Shown here: piece by piece, positions 1 to 12,300 of the stretch | Layout of the letters: each line of letters begins with the position of its first letter | How positions within the stretch are numbered: position 1 is the stretch's first letter | Assembly (NCBI RefSeq): GCF_037392515.1 | Contig: NC_090291.1 | Location: forward strand, 38,339,001 to 38,403,000 | Length of the DNA stretch: 64,000 bases | DNA from: Haliotis asinina | Lineage: Eukaryota > Mollusca > Gastropoda > Lepetellida > Haliotidae | Direction of reading: 5' to 3' | Translations under genes and position numbers: made by a program | The notes under the pieces: generated by a model | What the model saw: only the letters and a program-made list of their open reading frames with translations | Told to the model about the DNA's origin: nothing | Databases searched by the model: none

Positions 1-222
1 GATGGGAACATGAAACTAAGGACACAATGACGGGAACATGACCCTGGGCATACAATGATGGAAACATGATCATAGGAACAAAATGATGGGAACATGACTC
101 TAGGGACACAGTGATGGGAACATGACCCTGGGAACACAATGAAGGGAACACGACCAGGGAACACAATGATGGGAACATGACCCTCGGGACACAATGATCG
201 GAACATGAATGATGGGAACAGG
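1..222. repeat. 28-bp minisatellite
   Basis: About eight degenerate copies of a unit like gatgggaacatgaccctggg plus aacacaat run from the left edge, inside the HEATR3 intron after exon 8. It probably continues outside the window. Confidence 0.85.
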
Positions 223-337
223 ATAAGTATCATCTCAATGTGTTCATCACTATTTCCTTCTCCATTCAATGATTCATCATCTGGTTAATGAAACTAGCTC
301 ATGCTGGAACAGCTATCCCTAGCTGCACAAGACCTAC

Positions 338-3300
338 CCCCAACACAGCACAGGTTGGCAATAATTTCTAGGCTGGTCTGCTGCGCGGTGACGATTTGAT
401 TGACCTCCTTCAGCTTGCCCTGAGGCTCAGCACCCTGACAACAAACACAATCAGATTTCCATGTCACTAGTTCAACAATATACTGCCTCTTAAGTTATAC
501 CAGAGAATTTCATTTTATAAGTCGTTAATTTCCGTATCATAAATACTAAATGTTGAATACATGACAACAACATCCTTCGGGGATTCAGAAATACATTTAA
601 TAACCAAGTCAACCAACACTAGACAGACAGACTGGGCGACACAGAGATACAATGTCTTTAAATCATTATGCACCATCATGTTTAAGTTGTTATTAGTTAC
701 CCTTTGGTGTGCGACACTAACTTCATCGCTACCGCCAGCATCACTCTGCAATACCAGAACACAGTATAAATTTAAATTTAAATTTTTAAACTGACATTTC
801 TTCACATCTCCACTCACGGTGGATGATGGTTGGGGGGACACAGGAAAAGAGTTTTGCAGACTGTACCATGAGTGGAATCAAACTCAGATTTTCCGTATGA
901 TGAGCAAACACTTCAACCACTGGACTTGCTGCCCAGCCAGAGTATTGAGATAATGGGATAGGACTTCCTTATCATAGATATGCTACCCGGCATTCAGTGT
1001 AATATTGATGGAAGTGTGGGACAAGAGCAGACGACTACTTGAGAGAGTACCCCAAAACAGACATTCAAACTGAATGGTTAAAACAAACATTGGTGGCAGA
1101 ACTGAATATGCTGAAGCAGAAGTAGCATAACCTACCAGACTTCCATTCTGCGTCGCTTCCCCGATCAGGTTTGTGACATCGACCGACAGAACAGTGGCTA
1201 GTGTGTGGACGAGCGATGTCATCGGGATCTGAGGCTGCAGCGGGTCGCTGATATTGATCAGGATTCCTGTAAGGAGTCGTGTGCAACTGGATCTCTGGTT
1301 AGGGTTAGGCACAGCCATTATGGCTACATTTGTTTGAAGGCCTAGCTTTGATACATAAGTGAGTGTTTAGTTTTACACTGCACTCAGCAATATTGCAGCT
1401 ATATGGCGGTAGTCTGTAAATAATATAGTCTGGACCAGACAATCAAGTGATCAATAACATGAGCATTGATCGGCATAATTGGGAACCAATGACATGTGTC
1501 AACCAAGCCAGTTGGCCTGACCACCTGATCCTGTTTGCTGCCTCTTATAAGCATAGTCGCCTCTTGTGACCAGCATGCATTGCTGAAAAACTATTCTACT
1601 CTGGATCTTCACGGGTCTTTAGTCCTAACTTATTACTGGTGAAAACAAGCATGTGAAGTTTCTGTAAGACTGGTCCAGCAGTTTCTGTTGACAAATATTC
1701 ACCATATAAGGAAATGCATTCTGAAAGAAATATAGACAAGCCTATAGAGGTTTCAAATTCTTTGAAGAGAATTGTCCTTGGGGTACATATATGCATTTTC
1801 TGCTGCTGAAAATGTCATGTGACAGCTGTGACATTTTACCAAATATTGACTTCCCTGTCAGCTATCTGAAGTGCAGGCTCATGTGACGCTAGACTATGAG
1901 TCCTGCTGCATCAACGGCGAAGTGCACAGTCATGGGGATGCGCAAACTGTGGCTGTCTACCTCTCGGTATTTGGCAGCAACAGAGCAGAGCTTGCTGGAT
2001 CCCCCATCTCGACTGGAAGCGACGTTGATACGAGCTCTTCCTACGGTGTGCAACCTACACCCGAAACTGCAGGTTGGCTTCGATTGGTCAGAAGGGGTAG
2101 GAGAAGAAACCGCTCTGCCAAGGGTAAGAGCAAGGAGCAGATCTAACTGTCTAGCTCTTTTTACAGATGCAGGGGATCTACCCCACTCTGCGTTAGATAT
2201 ACCGGCTGTTCCAACAGTCTCAGCCAGTGCATCTGCAAGGGACTATGTACGCCTTCTTACCACATATCCAAGTGGGTGGTCGTCTCTCCCTATTCCTACT
2301 GGAGTGGGAGAAAATAAAACGAAACTCTTGGGTGCTGTCCACCATTCATGTTGGCCATTATAAATGTGGAAGCAAGGCACTGGAGTTTACCAGCACACGG
2401 CATACTTCAGTGCTGTCAAAGAGAGAGAAGAGAATCATCCTTGGGGTAAGGCCACCCACCTCCCTGCATTTCCGTTCACTGATTTATTCAGCACAAGGAA
2501 TGATAATATGGGCTTGGATGCTTACCTGGTTGGCTGTGCATGTGTGGCAGAGGAGTGACTCCACATGACGAGGGGCCGTATAATGAACATAAAAGACTTT
2601 TTGTTTATTGAACAATATTTTATTAAAATATTGATACAATTGTCACATGACAATAGCAGTAAGAAATGTATATACGTACTCCAAGGATGATCTCTACGAA
2701 AAATAAACAGGCTTTATTAACAGGGCTGCCAACAAAGCTTTGCTGCCTAGATATCAACTGACCTGTTACAAGTGTGCTGAGCTGGATGCTGTCAGCTGAT
2801 TCTACTGGTGTTATCAACTGGCCGAGTAGTGCTAATGTATTGCCTGTGTGACAATACTCTGCAGCCATCTTGTTGTTTTCTGTTACTGCATGGAGACATT
2901 GAGCTGAAAACGCAATCATATCATTTATTTTTTTTCATAATTAGTTACTTATGTAATGCCATGTGCGCAAGCATGCGTGCGTGCTGCTGGGGAAAGAGAA
3001 AATGATCAAACATGACTGGAGAAAAATACTTAGGTTTGGTAGCTTCAGAATCTGAACATACCAGTGGGAGCAAATATTTGTGGTGAAGTTTCAGATGAGT
3101 GAGTGAGTGAGTTTAGTTTTACACCGCTCTCAGCGATAATCCAGCTACATGGGGGGCGGTCTGTACATGATAGAGTCTTGGCCGGACAATCCAGTGAACA
3201 ACAGCATGAGCACTGATCTGTGCAACTGGGAACCGATGACATGTGTCAATCAAGTCAGTGAGCCTGACAACCCGATCCCGTTAGTCGCTTCTTATGAGAA

Positions 3301-6300
3301 GCATTTTTGTCTTTTATGCCAAATATCGGTTGCTGAAGGCCTATTCTACCCCGGACCTTCATGGGTCTGAAGTTTCAGGTGAAAACTGTGCTTCAAACAC
3401 TCAATCGGAGTGAGAGAGTTTTATTCTTCTTTTAGCAATATTCCCGCAATATCACACTTGGGGTCAACAGAAATGGATTGTGGTGAATCAAACCCGGGTT
3501 TTTGTTGTGAATTGCAAATGCTTTAACCACAAGGCTACCTCATCTCCACTATTCAATCCCGAATGTGTTAAACTGACATTGTAAACTCACAGTGACTCTA
3601 TTGTTCATGGGAGACACTTTTTTTAATAATATCCCTCAAATCTGTTACAATCTCGCTTTCTCGGGCAATTATCTAAATAATGTCCCTCTGAACTGTGCAT
3701 TATCTTAATAATGTCCCTCAGCTGTAGACCTGAATAATTACTTCTTTTAGAGACTGATACGACTTTGTCTTGCCATCACTCAATATGATTATAAAAACAT
3801 GTAATTATGGACAATTTTCGACATGCAGTGCCAACACCTGGTTTCAAACCAGTAACCCTTCATTTACTGGTTTGGTGGTTTTATCCACTGGGCCACGAAG
3901 GATCGCTGTAAGGAATGAGATTGTTTCTCGGTATGAACCGAGCGTTTCTCCCAATAAGGGTAGTGTGGGCAGCGCATGTGCAGGGCACAGTTAGCACATG
4001 TGAAACATGTGCATTGCATGTGTAAGGTGAGGCATTGGCTGCCAGTCTCATCCCAGCTGATTTCATCAGTGAATACCAAATATTGAAATTATATCTAAAG
4101 TATATGTCTTTGGTCGGTTTATAAGTTGGATGTTGGATATAGCATGACCTGTGGGTATTATTGAAAGCCATGGGCCTGCTCCCCTCCTGAAATGCCCAAG
4201 GGCCCTAGGCATTTCCCACAGGAAGCAGGCCCATTAGTTTTCAATAATGCCCATTGGTCATGCTATATCCAACACAAGGAGCATATGAAGGAATATAACC
4301 CTTGGAAAAAGAAGGTATAGAACCCTGGGAATATGAAGGTATATAACTCTTGGAATATGAAAATATATAACACCATGGGAATGTGAAGGCATATATACCC
4401 CCCACCCCACCCAAGGAATATGAGGGCATATAACCTCCTGGTAATATGATGGCATATATAATGTTCCCAGAAATTATTGAGAAAATCTTTGTTTTTTTTC
4501 TAATGATGCTAAGATTGGAAAAAGGGCTTTCACTATGCACTAAGCATACTAAATAAGGGAGACAACTCTTGAAGGCTTAGAAGGCAGCTCATTACGTCAA
4601 GAGTTATCTCCCTTGTCTGAGCAGACGGCTTCCTGTGTTGACATGGCAGAATTTACAGCAAGAGAGAAAAGAAAGCTCATTCTAGATGATTTTGAAAGGG
4701 GTGAGGCTGATGCTAAAGTGTTAGCTTGTAGACATGGTATTCCTCTGTCTACAGTATACAGAACTTTGAAGAATATTCAAACAGGAACCGAGATAGAGCA
4801 CAAAGCAGGGGCAGGTCGGCCTAGAAAATTCAGTGTTGTGGATCGCCAAAGACTTGGGCAGATTGTGAGTAGGCTCAAATTGAAAAGTGTTGAGAACATC
4901 AGAAATGAAATGATTAGCAGAGGAAGTCCTCAGGTATGCAATGAAACAGTTAGGCAGGAATTACAGAGACTTAGTTGGGTGAAAAAACGTGGAATTCCCT
5001 CGCCGTTGATGAAAGATGCACAAAAGGAAAAACGTTTAAACTGGTGTCGGGCTCATGAAAATCAAGATTGGGATAATGTTTTCTTTTCGGATGAAAGTTC
5101 TGTTTGGCTTTTCCCTAATTGTGTGAAAATTTGGACCAAAGATACTGTCAAACCTATCTACCAGCGACCAAAACATAGCCCGAAGTTTCACATGTGGGGT
5201 GGCATATCGGCTCGCGGAGTGACGCCATTGTGTGTTTTCACGGGAAACTTGACAAAAGAAAGATACGTTGACATTCTAAATGGTCACCTTCTTCCGACAG
5301 CAAAAACATTGTATGAAGATGATTGGATTTTCCAGCATGATAATGACCCAAAACACACTGTGCGCTACACAAAACAGTGGTTGTCGGGCGAAAATGTTCA
5401 AGTTTTAGACTGGCCCAGTTACAGCCCAGACCTAAACCCAATTGAGAATGTGTGGGGAGTCATGAAGGACAGAATAAACCAAAAGGGACTGAGAAATATT
5501 GAAGATATGAAGGCCGAGGTGGTCCAATATTGGGATACCCTGTCACACGATTACCTACAAACTTTGATGGGTAGTGTGCCTAGGTGTATTCAGGCATTCA
5601 TTGCTGAGTGAGGAGGTCTAACAAAGTACTAAAACAAGACTGAGACTGTAAAAGGATGATGTTTTAACATGTTTATGTAAGTAAAACGCCAGAAGTTAAT
5701 AAACGTAATGAGTTACATGACGCAACATGATTCTCAATAATTTCTGGGAATACTATACTTCCCCAGGAATATCAAGGCATATAAACTGTCTACATGGAGT
5801 TCCCCACGAAGATACATGAATTGCTTATTCAGATTTCATTATGGACTGACAATGTACCTACCTACTGCTATGGCTGTAGAGAAGCCATACAGCTCGTGCT
5901 GTAGACATGGCAGCAGGTACTGTATTAGAGTTTCCTTGTTGAACACACTCACTGCCATGTCACTGCTCTCACTGCAAACATAAACAATCATACATGTACC
6001 ATCAAACTGGGAGACAATAGTCACGTTAAAAAACACTGATGTCAGAGATGCAAACCCTAAACATGGTAAATCAAGTAACATCAAGTGAAACAAGAAGAGA
6101 AAGTCATCAACCTCAACCGCAACGGCAAACTACTCTTCATGAATATGTCTACAAATTCTCATTACAGTATGTCAATGTTTTGGTGTGCATATGGCACAGG
6201 GAAAGGAGACTGTTATGTGGTTTTACATTTCTGCTCTGGAAAAGATCACTACCACCAAATTCGAACTTGTTGCCTTGGAAACACAGAAATATTTTATTCA

Positions 6301-9300
6301 GAAATCCAAAACACACTCAAAAAAAAAACAAAACATAAAACATCTAAAGGCACATCTAGGGATCAAGGTGAACATGGTGAACATGTGTACCAAATATGAT
6401 AAAGTTTAAGTTTGGAAGATCCGCTCTGGACAAAATGACATCCTCAATGCCACAGCCTAAGTCATGTTTCCAATGGAAACTGCAAAAAATAAAGTTCATA
6501 ACAGGGTCTAACCCCCAAAAGGCACGTCTAGGGATCATATCCGGCATGTGTACCATGTTTGGTTAAGCTTTAATGAATAGTTTAGGAGATCTGCTTCGGA
6601 CAAAGTATTGCGGATGCATGGACAGACAGAACTCATTTCTATGAGGGGGATAAAAAGAGTACAGACATTTTAGGCTAAGAATTGTACCTATTATGAGTGA
6701 GTGAACGAGTTTTATACCAATTTTAGCAATGTTCCAGCAATATCATGGCTTGGGCATCTGAAATGGGCATCATACATTGTGCCCATGTAGGGGATTGAAC
6801 GTGTGTCTTCATCTTGACTAGCGAACACTTTAACCACTTGGCTACCCCAAGATCCTGTGTCTATTACTCCAAAGCAGCAATGTTTAGCATCACTGTAATT
6901 CAGTCAAATCTGGTACTGGTACATTTCAAGTCCAGAACAGTTAGTAGATGACAATGTTCAGAGAATATTTGAAGATAATGAATCATCATGATCATGTTTC
7001 AATGTTTTCATTGCTTATATTTATAAAAACATGACAACAGATAAGACATACTACACTTCAAGCAAACAAATACATGTTGGTAGGAATAGAACATATACAT
7101 GTTGGTAGGAAGAGAACATATACATGTTGGTATGATGAAAATTATACATATATATAATAATAAATACAGTATGAGTTGGTAACCGGTCATGAGGGGAACA
7201 AAATTAAATAGTGAGGGCACATTAACCCAGTGGGCCCTGAGAGACTAGTAAACAATGTATTTATCTTTCTGAAGCATGGGTACAAGTCTTTTTGTAGCCA
7301 TCACTAGATTTTGCAAATGACAACATAAAAAGATTTCCCTTCCATCAAATTCCAATCGCAAAACATCAGTCATTTCTGTACGTCTTACATGATTCAATGT
7401 TTATCTGAGATAAAGAGTTACTACCACCAAGTACCAAATAAGTTCAGCATTCTCTGTTGGGTACATGGAAATGTTCTTCACTTGTACGCGAGGTAAATTG
7501 AAAATAATAGAAAAGCGTTTAGCCAAACAGAAAACAATATTAATCTGTGAGGTAAGACAAGTTCTAATGTCTTGACAATTATCTACAGGGGCATTTAAGG
7601 GGCAGAGATGGCTATTGGAAACATATGCCCTTTTCTGGTTAAACTCTTGCAACAGAATCCAGTGACAGTGTCACTGTCAGACATCTCACCACAGGTTCCA
7701 CAGCAGGTGCACTGCCTCTGTGAAGATGTTCTCTGGTGTGTCCTGATGTTTGATGTTCTTTTCCTTGTTTGGCAGCCATCCTACACCATACTGAAAACAG
7801 ACATCCGTGTATGCTAAGGCCAGTCTCATAGCTATCTATCCAAATTAAGGATGGGAACATATTTCGTGGCAAATGGTCGAGGTATTTCTAATTCTCTAGA
7901 TCTGCAGATAAGCTGTGACCATATAAGGTTGCTAACAAATATATGATGTTGAAGGGCCCTTGAATAAAGTGTTGAGAGTTGAGAAAAATATATTTGTTTG
8001 TATAACGCCACACTCCACAATACTCCACCTATATGACAAAAGTCTGTAAATAATCTGTTCCGGACAAGACAATCCATTGATCGATAGCATGAGCATCTAT
8101 TTATGCAATTTGGGTATGATGACATGTGAACCAAGTCAGTGAGCCCGACCACTTGTTCCTGTTAGCTGCCTCTTATGGCAAGCATGGGTTGCTGAAGACC
8201 AACTGTAACTCGGGTCTTCATAGGTTGAAAACATAAGGACTGAAGTGGGGCTCACCTTCTGGAAGAGCGCTACAAGTGGTGTAAGGACGTCCTTCTGCAC
8301 CATCTCCTCACAGACCTCATGGCTGCCACTTACACTCAGGTTTCTACAAGGACATACAAGATCAAAACTGAACAATCAAACTGTCACACAAGGCCTTAAC
8401 AATCAATGTTCAGATTGTAACCATGGCAACAATGTTTGCTCCAAACATGAAAATTTAGGAGTCATTATCACTCCCTGGTGTCATGAAAGGGAGTCATGGA
8501 CATGTATTTGGGAGTCAAATTCAGTATGGAACTTTCATCAAGACATCAAGTGTGATTGTTTAATGATGATAAAAAACAAGATGAAGCAGGTCAGGTATTT
8601 AATCGGTAGTGAGCAGTTAACTGGCAAACAATATACTAAGCAATTTTAAACAACAAATTAAGCAAATTACAAGCTTTGATTATTTGAACTGAGTGGCCAA
8701 GTAGCATTGTGTCAACAATGACGCAAGCTTTAAAACTCACTGCGTATTTGAGATAATTTGTGCGTCAAATACACAGGTTTTCTGTGATGTGGCAAACACC
8801 ATGGTAACATGTAAGGTCTTATTACCTTCACTTATCTCAGAATAATGAATACTTGATTCCATGTAGAACTCAGACAAGTTCTGTACTCATAATCAATGTT
8901 GAGAATGTAACCATGTGACCATTTTGGTCGTCATAGTTTTCATATATTTGGGAATATTGAACACCTAAAACTTCTACTACAGAAAATGTCATGCAAAGTT
9001 ATTTACTTCTAATTATTATTCAGCATGTACCCATGGCAACATGTATGTTTAGTCTCATTACTTTCCATTTGTTTCAGAATAATGAACACTTTGTTGAATA
9101 TAGAACTCATACTGACATGTCCAACCTCAAATCTCCTAATGCATGAGTTATGTAATTTACTAGTGATAAATGTTTATTTTGTAGCCATGGTAACATGAAT
9201 GTTCAGTCTTATTACTTTTCCTTTATCTCTGACATGTCTTACCTCAAAGCTCCCAGTGACACATGTCTGATGTGGGGACTAGGATCTACTATCAAGGGAG

Positions 9301-12300
9301 CAACTATCTTGACAATGTTGTGTTGTAGTAGTAGAGGTATAACTTCTGGCTGGCTGACCAGGTTGGCTAGGGTAGAACAACCACACTCTCGGGTCTCCAC
9401 GTTTACACTCTGAAGCTGCAACAACCAATACTGAAGGACCAAGCACTAAGGGGAAATAACTCTATAGACCAATCATGGCAAACATTCAGCCCAATAAATG
9501 CCCTCTGAGAATCTAGCTACCTTCTCAGATAAAGTGCTCAACTTAAGAATGGCACTAAGGGGAGATAACTCTCTAGATGTGCATCTGATTTGATCCAGGG
9601 TCCTGTTTCACGAAACCAAGGCAAGCCTAAGATCTTGTAACTTTTCCTGTAGCAGTATAGGAGGTACAAATGCTACAAGAAAAGTTATGAGATCTCAGGT
9701 TTAAGAGGGATTTGTAAAACAGGGCCCAGTACTGATAATAGATGTTCTCTATTTCTGACTTAGGGTATTTTTTCTGACCCCAATTTGCATATAAGGTAAT
9801 GCCCTCCAGAACATTCCATTTGAAACGAGGGAAACAGGTTGTCGTCTAAATATTGAAAAGTTCAATTTCCTTGTGCGAATCATGTCGTGATGGCGTTTGG
9901 CTGGACTAAATTGCTCTATGAGACACGTGCTAAACAGTGGCGGTATTGATTTCACGCCACTGTCAGCATGTATTGCACATTCTTATATCGCCAATCTACC
10001 TGGAGCAACCAAGTTTATTCGTCCAGATTACTAACCCTGCCTCCTTGTCACAAACACGTCATCTAATACTTGTCAAGCAGTATTCTGAGATACAATACAA
10101 ATTCTGATATAAGGACAATGATATGAAACATATCAAAATACTAAAATCTTTAATTTTAAAGTAAGTTTTTCTTGACAGATATCATGATTTCGCAATATAC
10201 TGAGTCAAAGATCAATGTATCATGGCCCATTTGAAGTATCGTTTTAGGATATACAACATTGTAAAACTCAATTCACTACGGATACAAAATTTTACGATTT
10301 TTCATACTTTGTGCTTTTTCTCCAAGGTTGGATTATTTCCTGTGAATTCATGGATGCTTTAGGGTGGTGATGTGGCCTTCTGGTTAAAGGCATCGATTCC
10401 CTACATAGTTACTATGTGTGAAACATAATTCTGGTGTCACCTGCCATGATATTGCTGGAATATATCTTGCTAAAAATGGTGCAGAACTAAACTCATTCAC
10501 TCAGAGATGCTAAGACAAACACCTTATTAAAAACAAAAACTTCACTAAAGCCTAATGAGTTGGAAATGGCTTCTCAATCGTGAACTAGCAGCAAATCTCT
10601 TCCGACTTCCCTTGTCAACCCATCCATTTGATGCGGTCCCCCAGGTATGCCATCAGTCACACTTGCAACAACTTCATCAGTGAGCAAACGAGTGAATGGG
10701 TATAATTTTATGTCGATATCAGCAATATTCCCACATTATCACAGTGGTAGGGGATATCATACACCACACAACCTCCAACATGTTCGTGAGAGGTTGAATA
10801 TATACTGCAAAAAATAAGTTAGGGATATTGGTATTTTTATGATTGATATTTCATCAGTGTGTCAATGAATAAATAGATCATTATTCGTAATGTCAAAATT
10901 CACAGTAGTCCCTGTCTATTTTCGTGAAGTATACTAACAGTGTTTTGTGAAGTAAAAGTATTAAAGGTGAAGTAGATGAAAACATTCTCAGCTTGAATGA
11001 GATGAAAACAACCCAGATAATCATTTAAACTCAGAAAAGGTGCGAAAAGATATACAGTCAGGCCGCGTTAGTCTGGACCCCGACAATCCGATTCCCGCAA
11101 TATCCGAACAATAGCTAGCTGTAACCAATCTTGTTTACTATGTAAACTCATTACCTGTTGATTCAGTAATCCGGTGCTTCACTCTCCGTATCAGAACGTT
11201 AATCAGCGGTAACAGATTAACTAATTACACATAGTTTTGCTTCATTAATCCGGCGGTACATCAAAAAGGCTCGGATAATCCCTTTTCACCATGAGCCCCA
11301 TTCAGTGGTAATTGTTAAACGACACTTGCGAGTTGAAGATGTCGTTAGCTTGTGATTTTAATCAATTAGTAGGTCTCACTTATGGTTAGTTGGAGTAAAA
11401 CCTGTCATGCTTACTTCCTGTATAAAACACTGATCGTGTCAAAATGAGATCACCTGACGCTTGTCAGTCATAATTGCAAGTCCCGCCCCTAGGCGTAAAA
11501 GATGTGAAACTACTGCCACACACACAAAAAAGAGAAAACCCTAAAGCCAATTTTGATCTTATGTGTAAACATTTGGTCAAGAATTCGGACATTCTATCGG
11601 CAAGAGCACAATTTCGGACATCGGATATGTTTTGTGATTGGCTATGATTATTTGACAGACAGATGCAATCACGTGGTTGACACGTGATCTTACTTCGTGA
11701 CAATGCTGCCAGTCACAAGTGTGCCAATGTCAAACTGACCAACATGAAAGTTAATTTCTTGCCCCCAAACACCACATCGCACATTCAGCCAATGGATGCT
11801 GGGATCATGAGAACTTTCAAGGCCCACTACAAGAAATATCTCGTCAAGCATTTCATCCAGTGTGCCAACCGACCACAGACGCTTAATCTCCGTGAAGCAC
11901 TGAGAAAACTGCCTGGTCCGAAGTAAAAAAGCTCCACCAATTAGAACTGTTACCGTCATGTAGATTTCTTTCACAAGTGAGTTTTGTTACGTGTATGTAT
12001 AATCTATCCAGACATGATTGTATGCTTTGATTGATTATTATATAAATATTCAAGTTATCATGTCTACAAACTGTAATAAAGTCTTTTGAAACTTGTATAC
12101 GTTCGTATGTTTTTGTATTGCCATGTCAAAGGGAAGTAACCCTACTGTAGTTGTGTTCATAAAAGTTCGTTTCAGTAGTCCGTACATTTCACTATCCGAA
12201 TGTTTTTGATGAAAAACAGAAGTGTCCGAATTAACGCGGCCTGACTAGTTAGTCTATGAGATATGCATAATACTTTGACAGCTACCTGAAACTGCCATGA

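Noticed and set aside
515-841. 108-codon minus-strand frame as the missing HEATR3 linker exon
   Set aside because: Not acidic, no phase-0 borders on both sides, and no similarity to the human linker.
1904-2120. Extra HEATR3 exon with AG and GT borders
   Set aside because: In the required phase 1 it meets a stop; exons 6 and 7 already join perfectly without it.
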